In this document: positions 51,929 to 64,000 of the stretch, one piece after another | How the letters are laid out: each line of letters opens with the position of its first letter | Numbering within the stretch: position 1 is the stretch's first letter | Source of the DNA: Geminicoccaceae bacterium | GTDB taxonomy: Bacteria > Pseudomonadota > Alphaproteobacteria > Geminicoccales > Geminicoccaceae | NCBI GenBank assembly: GCA_020638465.1 | Contig: JACKIM010000001.1 | Span: 1,331,501 to 1,395,500, forward strand | Reading direction: 5' to 3' | Length of the DNA stretch: 64,000 nt | Notes under the pieces: generated by a model | What the model saw: the letters and a program-made list of their open reading frames with translations, nothing else | The model's database searches: none | What the model was told of the DNA's origin: nothing | Translations under genes and position numbers: made by a program

Positions 51929-52729
51929 ATGCGGCGCCTTTCCCTTGGTGTTGCAGGACTGCTACTTGCATCGCTGGTTGGCTGTGCCGGCCAGAAGGCG
52001 GGCGACGAGGAATATGTCGAGCGACCGGCGGAGGAACTGTACGCCGACGCCCAGACCCTGCTGGAGGCCAGGGACTACAAGGCGGCAGCTCGTGGATTCG
52101 AGGAGGTCGAGCGTCAGCATCCCTATTCGACCTGGGCAGTCCGCGGCGAGATCATGGCCGCCTATGCGTATTACGAGGGGCAGTTCTACCCCGACGCCAT
52201 ATCCACGCTGGAGAGTTTCATCGAACTCCATCCCGGCAACAAGGATGTGCCCTATGCCCAGTATCTGATCGGCCGGTCCTATTACGATCAGATTACCGAT
52301 GTGGGGCGCGACCAGGAGATGACCGAAAAGGCGCTCGAGGCCTTTCGTGTGCTCACCCAGCGTTATCCCGAAAGCGACTACTCGCGCGACGCCATTTTGA
52401 AAATGGATCTCGCCAGGGATCATCTCGCCGGCAAGGAAATGTCGGTAGGGCGCTATTACGAGCGCAAGCAGCAATACGTGGCCGCGATCAATCGCTTTCG
52501 CGAAGTGGTGGAGGCCTACCAGACGACCACTCATGTGCCCGAAGCGCTGCATCGCCTGACAGAATGCTATATGGCTCTCGGTGTGACGACCGAGGCGCAG
52601 GCATCTGCTGCGGTTCTCGGATATAATTATCCCGACAGCAGCTGGTACGCGGAGAGTTACGCCCTGCTCGAAGACAAGGGACTCAAGCCCGAGGCCGACG
52701 AGGGTTCGTGGTTGTCGCGGATCTTCTAG
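51929..52729 (+). CDS. bamD: Outer membrane assembly lipoprotein BamD
   Basis: A 266-residue lipoprotein of the BAM complex, which inserts beta-barrels into the outer membrane. The signal MRRLSLGVAGLLLASLVGC ends in a lipobox (LVGC, lipidated Cys19). TPR-like repeats follow: LYADAQTLLEARDYKAAARGFEEVERQHPYSTWAVRGEIMAAYAYYEGQFYPDAISTLESFIELHPGN. I chose the ATG at 51929 because it gives a compact lipoprotein signal; an ATG at 51893 is equally possible. recN follows about 80 bases later. Confidence 0.93.
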   Translation: MRRLSLGVAGLLLASLVGCAGQKAGDEEYVERPAEELYADAQTLLEARDYKAAARGFEEVERQHPYSTWAVRGEIMAAYAYYEGQFYPDAISTLESFIELHPGNKDVPYAQYLIGRSYYDQITDVGRDQEMTEKALEAFRVLTQRYPESDYSRDAILKMDLARDHLAGKEMSVGRYYERKQQYVAAINRFREVVEAYQTTTHVPEALHRLTECYMALGVTTEAQASAAVLGYNYPDSSWYAESYALLEDKGLKPEADEGSWLSRIF

Positions 52730-52810
52730 GCCGGTTTCCGGTATCCCGTTCGAGGCGGATGGATTCCCGGTATCATGCTGTTTGGCTGAAAGTCGGCTGG
52801 AACAACAATC

Positions 52811-56825
<4,015 letters not shown>

Positions 56826-56939
56826 CCGTCATGTAAGCTATCGGGGCGATGGCATTTCGCCCAAGTAGCGAATGGTCAGATCTAGCCAGATATGAGATTG
56901 TCTTGTTCGGAGAATCAACCAAAGAACAGGAGAGGCTCC

Positions 56940-57377
56940 ATGAAGAATACCTTGGCCAAGGATGTGCTTACTGGTCGTTCTCTCGTCAGTGCCTATGAGG
57001 TCGTATCGGTGAGGGCGGCTGCCCAACTCATGAAACGGCACCATTGCGGAAGTGTGGTGATCACGAAGCACGATGCGCAACTCGTCGGAATTTTTACCGA
57101 AAGCGATCTTGCATCAAGGGTCGTTGCCGCCAATCGCGATCCTGACACGACCCTGCTTGGTGAGGTGATGACTCCTCGCCCGATGACGATCGGTCCTCAT
57201 GATACGGTGCTCGACGCTATTCGAACGATGCACGAATGCCGCTTCCACCATTTGCCGTATGTCGAAGATGATCGGGTGACATCAGTCCTGTGCTGGGTTG
57301 ATCTACCACTGGATGACCTTTCCATGATGCAGCCTGAACTGCGCGAGCGGACCTTCCTGGCCGAGCGTATCTGGTAG
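56940..57377 (+). CDS. Two-CBS-domain protein
   Basis: A 145-residue cytosolic protein that consists of a CBS pair: first AYEVVSVRAAAQLMKRHHCGSVVITKHDAQLVGIFTESDLASRVVA, second VMTPRPMTIGPHDTVLDAIRTMHECRFHHLPYVEDDRVTSVLCWVDL. CBS pairs bind adenine nucleotides and report energy state, often to partner enzymes. The ATG at 56940 has GGAGAGG before it. It stands alone and converges with the aminopeptidase gene. Confidence 0.9.
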   Translation: MKNTLAKDVLTGRSLVSAYEVVSVRAAAQLMKRHHCGSVVITKHDAQLVGIFTESDLASRVVAANRDPDTTLLGEVMTPRPMTIGPHDTVLDAIRTMHECRFHHLPYVEDDRVTSVLCWVDLPLDDLSMMQPELRERTFLAERIW

Positions 57378-57388
57378 CAGGGCATCGA

Positions 57389-59161
57389 TCAGGCGAGCGG
57401 CGCTGTCGCCCGTTCGAACCAGGCGCGACAGGCCGCTTCGTCGATAAGCGGCAGCAAGCGAGACCGGACACGCTCGTGGTATGCGTCAAGCCACTGTTTT
57501 TCGTCAGTATCGAGCAGGGCCATGTCGATCATGCGCCTGTCGATGGGGCAAAGCGTGATCGTCTTGAAACGATGGAATTCACGCTCTTCGCCGTCCGTCT
57601 TCGGTACCGCTTCGACCACGACAAGATTTTCGATCCGGATGCCGAAATGACCGGTCTTGTAGTAGCCGGGTTCATTGGAAACGATCATGCCCGGTTTCAG
57701 CGGAACATTGCCCGTCCGGGCGATACGCTGCGGGCCTTCGTGCACACAAAGATAGGCGCCGATCCCATGTCCGGTGCCGTGGTCGAAATCGAGTCCGGCC
57801 TGCCAGAGCGGATAACGCGCCAGCGTATCGAGTTGTGCGCCCGATGTTCCCCTGGGGAACAGTGCTGTCGCGAGGGCAATATGCCCCTTGAGTACCAGGG
57901 TGAACGTCCGCTTCACCTCTGGCGAAACCTCGCCCATGGCGATGGTGCGTGTGATGTCGGTTGTGCCGTCCGGATATTGGCCTCCACTGTCGACGAGATA
58001 GGTCGTGCCCGCCGTGAGCGGACGATTGCTCTTGTCGCTGACGCGGTAGTGGGGCAGGGCGGCATCGGGACCATGTGCCGAGATGGTATCGAAGGAAGGG
58101 CCCCTGTAAAGCGGATCGGCGGCACGTTCCAACTCGAGCTGTCGGACTGCGTCCATTTCGCTGACCGTTCCGTCATGGGGAATGTTGTCGAGCCAGTGCA
58201 GAAAGCGGACCATTGCGGCGCCGTCACGCTCCTGCGCCGCGATGGCGCCCCGGATTTCGACATCGTTCTTGACGGCCTTGGCCATGACGATCGGATCATC
58301 GCCCTCGACGACCCGCGCTCCGGCAGCTTCCAATATGTCAATGAACCCCACATGGGTATAAGCCGGATCGACCAGCACGGCCTTGCCGGATAGCGAGGAT
58401 ATTGTCTGGTCGAGCGCATCATAGGGCGCTATTTCGATGCCGTCTCCCAACGTCTCAAGGTCGCCGAGCTTGCGAGGATCGACCATCCACAAACAGCGGC
58501 CATCACTTTTCAGCAGAAGATAGCTCAGGCATAATGGATTGAACGGGATATCGTTGCCACGAATGTTGAGCAACCAGGCGATGTGATCCGTCGCGGTGAC
58601 CAGCAACGCGTCAGCGCCGGCCTTGGCGATACTCTTGGCCATCGCCGTCTGCTTCGCGGACGTGGCCAGGCCGGAATATTCGATGTCAAGTGCATGGACG
58701 GGAGCCAGAGGTGCCGCGGGCCGATCCTTCCACACGGCATCTACAGGATTTTCGATGGTGATCAGCTCGCCGCCCTTGCGACTCATCATCGCCTTCAGCG
58801 ACTTCCGTTCGGCCTTCTTCGTCAGCCAGGCATCGTGTCCAAGGCGGGACCCGCTGCTCAGCCTCTCCTCAAGCCACTGCCGCGGCGGCTCGTCGATCAG
58901 GTGGCAACGCTCGAACAACGCGCTGTCCACCTCTTCGCCGAGTTGAACCGTGTAACGGCCGTCGCTGAAAACGGCCGCTTGATCGATGGTCACGGCTACG
59001 GTGGCTGCCGAACCCGTGAAACCCGTCAACCATGCAACACGTTGCTCGCACTCTGGCAGATACTCGCTGCCGTGACGATCTGTGCGTTGCAGGATGAAGG
59101 CATCGACAGATGAACGACGCAGCTCATCCCGAACGGCTTCCAGCCGCTTCGCGAAGGACAT
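57389..59161 (-). CDS. pepP: Xaa-Pro aminopeptidase (M24B family)
   Basis: A 590-residue metallopeptidase that removes N-terminal residues before proline. Two creatinase-like N-terminal domains (about 1-300) precede the pita-bread catalytic domain. Metal ligands are visible: YLVDSGGQYPDGTTDITRT (two Asp), FDHGTGHGIGAYLCVHEGPQ (His), MIVSNEPGYYKTGHFGIRIENL (Glu) and a final Glu near EREFHRFKTITLCPID. The three-domain length fits the long bacterial/eukaryotic XPNPEP1-like form. It starts five bases after the infC stop codon, so the two are one transcript. The symbol is a similarity call. Confidence 0.88.
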   Translation of the reverse strand: MSFAKRLEAVRDELRRSSVDAFILQRTDRHGSEYLPECEQRVAWLTGFTGSAATVAVTIDQAAVFSDGRYTVQLGEEVDSALFERCHLIDEPPRQWLEERLSSGSRLGHDAWLTKKAERKSLKAMMSRKGGELITIENPVDAVWKDRPAAPLAPVHALDIEYSGLATSAKQTAMAKSIAKAGADALLVTATDHIAWLLNIRGNDIPFNPLCLSYLLLKSDGRCLWMVDPRKLGDLETLGDGIEIAPYDALDQTISSLSGKAVLVDPAYTHVGFIDILEAAGARVVEGDDPIVMAKAVKNDVEIRGAIAAQERDGAAMVRFLHWLDNIPHDGTVSEMDAVRQLELERAADPLYRGPSFDTISAHGPDAALPHYRVSDKSNRPLTAGTTYLVDSGGQYPDGTTDITRTIAMGEVSPEVKRTFTLVLKGHIALATALFPRGTSGAQLDTLARYPLWQAGLDFDHGTGHGIGAYLCVHEGPQRIARTGNVPLKPGMIVSNEPGYYKTGHFGIRIENLVVVEAVPKTDGEEREFHRFKTITLCPIDRRMIDMALLDTDEKQWLDAYHERVRSRLLPLIDEAACRAWFERATAPLA

Positions 59162-59166
59162 GGCCG

Positions 59167-59688
59167 CTACTTCAATGGCGCCATGACCATGACCATCTGC
59201 CGACCTTCGAGTTTCGGCATCTGTTCTACCTTGGCCAGCTCAGCCATCTCACTGCGTACACGCTCAAGAATGCCCATGGCAATGTCCTGATGCGCCATTT
59301 CACGTCCGCGAAAACGCATGGTGACCTTGACCTTGTCTCCATCGTCGAGGAAGGTCCGCACCTTCTTCATCTTGATGGCGTAATCGTTGTCATCGATCGC
59401 GGGACGCATCTTGATCTCCTTGACCTCGATGACTTTTTGCTTCTTGCGCGCGGCATTCGCCTTCTTCTGCGCGTCATATTTGTATTTGCCGAAGTCGAGT
59501 ATCTTGCAAACCGGAGGTGTGGCGTTGGATGCCACCTCGACAAGGTCCAGCCCCACTTCCTCGGCCCGGCGAATGGCGTCACGCGTGGAGACCACACCGA
59601 TCATATTGCCATCCTGATCCACGAGCCTGACTTCTCTTGAGTCAATGCGATCGTTGACGCGAACCTCATCGCGAACATTATTTACCAT
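59167..59688 (-). CDS. infC: Translation initiation factor IF-3
   Basis: A 173-residue protein. The ATG at 59688 gives [27 protein letters not shown], the usual IF-3 start; AGGAGG lies 13 bases before it, and a TTG at 59733 would add 15 residues. The N domain has [42 protein letters not shown]. The C domain has [52 protein letters not shown]-3 binds the 30S subunit. It sits between thrS and pepP; rpmI and rplT, the usual followers, are absent. Confidence 0.95.
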   Translation of the reverse strand: MVNNVRDEVRVNDRIDSREVRLVDQDGNMIGVVSTRDAIRRAEEVGLDLVEVASNATPPVCKILDFGKYKYDAQKKANAARKKQKVIEVKEIKMRPAIDDNDYAIKMKKVRTFLDDGDKVKVTMRFRGREMAHQDIAMGILERVRSEMAELAKVEQMPKLEGRQMVMVMAPLK

Positions 59689-59778
59689 CAGGTTCGATTG
59701 ACCTCCTGTAGTTTCACCAGAAATTTCGGCCAAGGTCCATTTTTCGACCTGCCGGCCTTTCCCCCTGAAGCAATCATA

Positions 59779-61695
59779 TCATGGTTGTAAGTCAGGAGGT
59801 AATATTTCCCGCTGGCACATTGCTATGACCTCGTCAAGAGAAAGCGCCGACTGGTCCTTGCTTCCGAGTCTTCGGAGGCTGACCGTGCGCTCCTCGGCTT
59901 CCCGCCCGCCGACGGCCATGATCAATGGTACCTTGGCCACCGAATGTTCCCGAACCTTGTAGGAAATCTTGTCGCTGCGCAGATCGGTTTCAATCCGCAC
60001 GCCCGCTGCTCGCAGAGCCTCGCCCACTTCGCGCGCATAACTGTCGGCCTCGTTGGTCACCGTGGCCACCACGGCCTGCACGGGCGCCAGCCACAGAGGC
60101 AGGCGTCCGGCATAGTGCTCGATCAGGATGCCGATGAAGCGCTCCATCGACCCGAGAATGGCGCGATGCAACATGACCGGCCGGTGCTTGGCACCGTCGG
60201 GACCGATATAGTTCGCGTCCAGCCGCTCGGGCAGGACGAAGTCGACCTGCAGGGTTCCGCATTGCCAGTCGCGACCGATGGCGTCGCGCAGCACGAATTC
60301 CAGCTTGGGGCCGTAGAAGGCGCCTTCGCCCGGATTGAGTGTCGTCTCCAGACCGGCAGCATTGACGGCATCCATCAGGGCCGTTTCGGCCCGGTCCCAG
60401 ACGGAATCTTCTCCCGCCCGGACGGGTGGCCGGTCGGAGAATTTCACGTGCAGATCGGAAAACCCGAAGTCCCTGTAGATACTCTTGAGCAGATCACAGA
60501 AAGCGACCGATTCCGAGGTGATCTGGTCGGGAGTGCAGAAGATGTGCGCGTCGTCCTGGGTGAAGGCGCGAACCCGCATGATCCCGTGCAGTGCACCCGA
60601 AGGCTCGTTGCGATGGCAGGAACCGAATTCGGCCATGCGCAGGGGCAGGTCACGATAGGAGTGCAGCTTCTGGTTGAAAATCTGTACATGACACGGACAA
60701 TTCATCGGCTTGAGCGCCAGTGCACGCTCCTCGGCCTCCAGCGTGAACATGTTCTCGCGGAACTTGTCCCAATGGCCGGAACGCTCCCACAGCGAACGAT
60801 CGACCAATTGCGGCGTCTTCACCTCGTCATAACCGGAACGGTCGAGCTTGCGGCGAACGTAATTTTCCACTTCGCGCCAGACGATCCAACCCTTGGGATG
60901 CCAGAAGACGGAACCGACGGCTTCCTCCTGCACGTGGAAGAGGTCCATCTCCCGACCGAGCTTGCGATGGTCGCGACGCTCGGCTTCCTCAAGCTGATGA
61001 AGATAGGCCTTCAGTTCCTTGTCCGAAGCAAAGGCGGTCCCGTAAATGCGTTGCAACTGCGGATTGCGCGAATCGCCGCGCCAGTACGCACCGGCAACCT
61101 TCATGAGCTTGAATGCACCAATGCGTCCCGTGGAAGGTGCGTGCGGTCCGCGACACAAGTCGAACCATTTTCCCTGATGATAGAGCGTCACCGGCTCGTT
61201 CTCGGGAATCGCATCGAGCAGTTCGAGCTTGTAGGTCTCGCCCGCCGCACTGAAGCGCTCATGCGCCTCGTTCCGGCTCACTTCCTCGCGCCGGAACGGT
61301 CGATCGGACTTGATGATCTCGGCCATGCGCATCTCGATCTTCCCGAGATCTTCGGGACGGAACGGCTCATCGCGGTCGAAATCATAGTAGAAGCCGTTCT
61401 CGATGGCCGGGCCGATCGTCACCTGCGTACCGGGGAACAGATCCTGCACTGCCTCGGCCATGACATGCGCACAGTCGTGCCTCAAAAGGCCAAGGGCCTC
61501 GGGATCTTCCTTCTTGATGATGCGAACCCGTGCATCGTCGCCAATCGGCCAGTCCATGTCACGCAGCTGGCCATCGACCTCGATCGCCAGTGCCTGTTTT
61601 GCCAGTGACTTGCTGATCGAGGCGGCAATATCGTGACCCGTCACGGGCGTATCGAAGACCCGTTCAGAGCCATCGGGCAGCATAATCGTCGTCAT
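59779..61695 (-). CDS. thrS: Threonyl-tRNA synthetase
   Basis: A 638-residue class II synthetase. I chose the ATG at 61695 ([14 protein letters not shown]), where the TGS domain begins. The editing domain has [14 protein letters not shown] and [15 protein letters not shown] (HxxxH and Cys/His). The catalytic core includes [46 protein letters not shown] and [33 protein letters not shown]. The anticodon-binding domain ends it. It is first in thrS-infC-pepP. Confidence 0.97.
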   Translation of the reverse strand: MTTIMLPDGSERVFDTPVTGHDIAASISKSLAKQALAIEVDGQLRDMDWPIGDDARVRIIKKEDPEALGLLRHDCAHVMAEAVQDLFPGTQVTIGPAIENGFYYDFDRDEPFRPEDLGKIEMRMAEIIKSDRPFRREEVSRNEAHERFSAAGETYKLELLDAIPENEPVTLYHQGKWFDLCRGPHAPSTGRIGAFKLMKVAGAYWRGDSRNPQLQRIYGTAFASDKELKAYLHQLEEAERRDHRKLGREMDLFHVQEEAVGSVFWHPKGWIVWREVENYVRRKLDRSGYDEVKTPQLVDRSLWERSGHWDKFRENMFTLEAEERALALKPMNCPCHVQIFNQKLHSYRDLPLRMAEFGSCHRNEPSGALHGIMRVRAFTQDDAHIFCTPDQITSESVAFCDLLKSIYRDFGFSDLHVKFSDRPPVRAGEDSVWDRAETALMDAVNAAGLETTLNPGEGAFYGPKLEFVLRDAIGRDWQCGTLQVDFVLPERLDANYIGPDGAKHRPVMLHRAILGSMERFIGILIEHYAGRLPLWLAPVQAVVATVTNEADSYAREVGEALRAAGVRIETDLRSDKISYKVREHSVAKVPLIMAVGGREAEERTVSLRRLGSKDQSALSLDEVIAMCQREILPPDLQP

Positions 61696-61833
61696 CTGGG
61701 GGAAGGCCGTTCCTTGGAAAGTTTGGGCTAAACCCATAACGCTCCGGCGGGCGCTGTCAACCATTGTGCAATGCGTCAATGGCGATGTCCGGCCGTCCGG
61801 ATCGCGGCGAAAACCATGATCCGGCTCCGATTG

Positions 61834-63066
61834 TCACGGATTGACGAGATCCTGTCCCTCGTTGTCGGTACGTGTCATGGCTTGAGGAGGTGGACGGGGA
61901 GCATCGCGTACCAGCTCACGATAGACATCCAGCGTACGGCAGCACATCTGGTCGACGCTGAGCTCCTCGGCAACGAAATGACGGGCGCGTTCGGCGAGAC
62001 GCAGGCCGACTTCCTCGTCCATGGACAGGGCCAGATCCAGTGCCCAGGCGAGCTCGTCGGGATTGTCGGGGGCCACCAGCCATCCTGTTGCAGCCGGCAT
62101 CACGGTTTCGGGCAGGCCACCCGTATGAGTGACGATCACAGGTTTGCCCATGGCCTGCGCCTCGATCACGACGCGGCCGAAAGCCTCGGGTCCGATAGCC
62201 GGCAGGGCTACGGCATCGGCGAGCATGTAGGCTGCCGCCATATCGTCGCAGTGGCCACCGAAATGGACGCGATCGGTCAGACCTTTCCTGATGATGTCCT
62301 TCTCGATTTCGCGAACATACTGGCTCGACGGATCGAGATCGCCGACGATGAGGACGATGAAGTCCTTGCGGGACATGCGCATCATCGCTTCGAGCATGAC
62401 GAGATGCCCCTTGATGCGCACGACCCGGCCGGGCAGCATCACGACCTTGCGATCGTAGCCCAGTTGCCAGCGGTCGCTGAGGGCCGCCAGTCGATGGCCG
62501 CGGATGAGGGAAGGGTCGAAAGTCTGCAGATCGACACCCCGGCGAATGACGCGAATCCGCGACGGGTCCACGTTGTAGACCTGCTGGATATGTTCGAGAA
62601 CATAGTCGGAGACGGCAATCACCCGGTCGCCTGCGGTCATGATCGCGTTGTAGCGTTTCTTCAGCCGGTGCTCATATCCCTGATAGACACCGTGGAATGT
62701 CGTCATGAACGAGATGCCGGTCCGTTTTGCGGCAAAGGCCGAACTCCAGGCAGGCGCACGCGAGCGGGCATGGACAAGCCGGACATTGTGCTCGCGGATG
62801 ATCTTCGACAGACGGAGAACGTTGATCGCAATGACCACCGGATTTTTCGAATCCACGGGCAGTTCGATATGGCTTGCACCGGTTGCAACGAGCTCGCGCA
62901 CAAGTCTGCCGCCCGATGATGCGACGATCGCATTCCATCCATTGTCGACCAGCGCTTTGGCGATCTGCAGCGTGCCCCGCTCGGCACCGCCGCTTTCCAG
63001 CGCCGGCAGGACCTGCAGCACGGCGGGACGGGCTTGAGGTTGCATCGATGGCGCAGCTGTCATCAT
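61834..63066 (-). CDS. Family 4 glycosyltransferase
   Basis: A 410-residue GT-B enzyme. I chose the ATG at 63066, before the conserved start VLQVLPALESGGAERGTLQIAKALVDNGW. The donor side has VVMLPGRVVRIKGHLVMLEAM and the E-x7-E segment GPEAFGRVVIEAQAMGKPVIVTHTGGLPETV, which binds the nucleotide sugar. It likely takes part in LPS or exopolysaccharide synthesis. It is divergent from the hydrolase at 63288, and no other sugar gene is in view. Confidence 0.9.
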   Translation of the reverse strand: MMTAAPSMQPQARPAVLQVLPALESGGAERGTLQIAKALVDNGWNAIVASSGGRLVRELVATGASHIELPVDSKNPVVIAINVLRLSKIIREHNVRLVHARSRAPAWSSAFAAKRTGISFMTTFHGVYQGYEHRLKKRYNAIMTAGDRVIAVSDYVLEHIQQVYNVDPSRIRVIRRGVDLQTFDPSLIRGHRLAALSDRWQLGYDRKVVMLPGRVVRIKGHLVMLEAMMRMSRKDFIVLIVGDLDPSSQYVREIEKDIIRKGLTDRVHFGGHCDDMAAAYMLADAVALPAIGPEAFGRVVIEAQAMGKPVIVTHTGGLPETVMPAATGWLVAPDNPDELAWALDLALSMDEEVGLRLAERARHFVAEELSVDQMCCRTLDVYRELVRDAPRPPPQAMTRTDNEGQDLVNP

Positions 63067-63287
63067 GAACGAGGGCAAACTCCATCCGCGGGGGCAGGGC
63101 GGGCCTGATTCACCGGCCGGACGGTCCGTTTCGCGGTTGAACACACCGCTCCTTGCCGTACCATGCCGATGTCCCGATTTCCGGTGGCGCATGTGTCCTT
63201 CCACCAGGGGGTGATCGGAACTCGCCACCTTGCCAGTCGCGTGCTAGCACGATTGTTGCATTTGACAAACCAGGGAAGAGACGAACC

Positions 63288-64000
63288 GTGATCGATGGGC
63301 CGAGTTTTCTCGACGATGAGGACGGACGGCGCCTCGCTTTTGTCCGCTCTGCGGGACATTCTCCAGAAATTGTATTTCTTGGGGGCTATGCGTCCGACAT
63401 GACCGGCACCAAGGCCCTGTTCCTCGAAGCGCATGCCCGGCACCTGGGGCAGGCTTTCACCCGGTTCGACTATCGCGGTCATGGCCAGTCTCCCGGCGTG
63501 TTCGAGGAGCATACCATCTCGGACTGGAAAGATGACGTTCTCGCCATTCTCGATCGGGTGGTCAGGCATCCCTTTGTGCTGGTGGGGTCCAGCATGGGAG
63601 GATGGCTCATGCTGCTCGCCGGGCTGGCGAGGAAGGAACGGCTCAAGGGGCTGGTCGGCATCGCCGCAGCTCCGGACTTCACGCAAAGGTTGATGGAGCC
63701 CGGGCTCAGCGATGAACAGCGCGCCGAGTTGAGTGCTACCGGGCGGATTCTCATGCCATCGACCTATGGTGAACCGGTTCCTCTCCAGCAGGGCTTCCTC
63801 GAAGACGGACGCAGGAATCTCGTACTTGACGAGCCGGTGGAGATCGACCGGCCGGTGCATCTGCTGCACGGTCAGCTCGACCCTGACGTGCCCTGGCAGA
63901 CGTCGCTCGATCTCGCCGCACGGCTGCGGTCGAGTCATGTGACAGTCGAACTGGTGAAAGATGGGGACCATCGCCTGTCGAGGGATGAAGACCTGCGGCG
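63288..64000 (+). CDS. Alpha/beta hydrolase, 3' end cut by the window
   Basis: An open frame starting with GTG at 63288, after GGGAAGAG, and running off the right edge (about 237 residues seen). It shows the full fold: FLGGYASDMTGTKALFLEAHARHLGQAFTRFDYRGHGQSPG, nucleophile elbow LVGSSMGGWLM (Ser near residue 104), Asp in LHGQLDPDVPW and His in VKDGDHRLSRDED. It resembles ABHD10/BEM46-type serine hydrolases. The substrate is not known. Only a few residues should be missing. Confidence 0.88.
   Translation, partial: MIDGPSFLDDEDGRRLAFVRSAGHSPEIVFLGGYASDMTGTKALFLEAHARHLGQAFTRFDYRGHGQSPGVFEEHTISDWKDDVLAILDRVVRHPFVLVGSSMGGWLMLLAGLARKERLKGLVGIAAAPDFTQRLMEPGLSDEQRAELSATGRILMPSTYGEPVPLQQGFLEDGRRNLVLDEPVEIDRPVHLLHGQLDPDVPWQTSLDLAARLRSSHVTVELVKDGDHRLSRDEDLR

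Noticed and set aside
59944..61608. 554-residue plus-strand open frame
   Set aside because: It is the antisense of thrS, whose class II motifs are all present on the minus strand.
61696..61833. Operator-type leader or attenuator before thrS
   Set aside because: The gap has no clear tRNA-like or terminator/antiterminator structure that I can support by eye.

Overview
The window is high-GC chromosomal DNA from an alphaproteobacterium, most likely in or near the Rhodospirillales. The evidence is the rpsF-rpsR-DUF2232-rplI cluster, a PhaR-type polyhydroxyalkanoate repressor, an sdhCDAB operon of alphaproteobacterial type, a thrS-infC pair followed by a Xaa-Pro aminopeptidase, a recN-ligA overlap, and several TRAP and ABC transport genes. 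I infer the lineage from gene content only; no species can be named.

Region by region. 1-4.55 kb is a small accessory region: two tiny genes of plasmid-like character, two small coiled-coil membrane proteins abutting stop to stop, an IS1-family element and a 3' remnant of the same element in direct orientation. Between the two IS copies lie a family 2 glycosyltransferase, a truncated ydcF-like gene, an unknown gene and a hairpin cluster that matches an IS200-type end. 4.55-4.95 kb is very AT-rich and precedes a lipoprotein GDSL-esterase autotransporter. 7-15.7 kb carries an acyltransferase, a MarR-type regulator with a palindromic operator candidate, an amino-acid ABC transporter split around a yfdX gene, a degenerate EAL-type protein and a PHB-depolymerase-like esterase. 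15.9-19.1 kb is the ribosomal protein cluster plus phaR. 19.1-21.5 kb holds an IS200 element and an intact IS66-family element with perfect ends and an 8-bp target duplication. 21.6-24.4 kb is glpK-glpR-HIT.

24.5-35.3 kb is dominated by cell-envelope genes: two OmpA-domain proteins, a LapG-like periplasmic protease, a pseudoazurin, a UspA protein, a nitrilase-fold pseudoenzyme, and degP followed by a two-component system. 35.5-38.9 kb is sdhCDAB with a clear terminator. 39.8-42.2 kb is a scar of interrupted mobile elements (IS4, IS1595, IS256, tyrosine integrase) ending at a tRNA-Ala gene, which reads as the decayed edge of an island integrated at that tRNA. 42.4-64 kb returns to core functions: yggT-yggU, a CPA2 cation/proton antiporter, a dctPQM TRAP transporter, a second UspA, a CYTH-CHAD protein with an orphan ParA ATPase, bamD-recN-ligA, a CBS protein, pepP-infC-thrS, a family 4 glycosyltransferase and an alpha/beta hydrolase cut by the window end.

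I did not find a clearly new multi-gene system. The strongest candidates for a second look are the in-frame IS256-integrase chimera at the tRNA-Ala scar, the repeat-extended ribosomal protein S18, the lipidated GDSL autotransporter behind an AT-rich leader, the nitrilase-fold protein that has lost its catalytic Cys and Lys, the solo IS200-type end near 4.15 kb, and the long perfect hairpin between dctP and dctQ.
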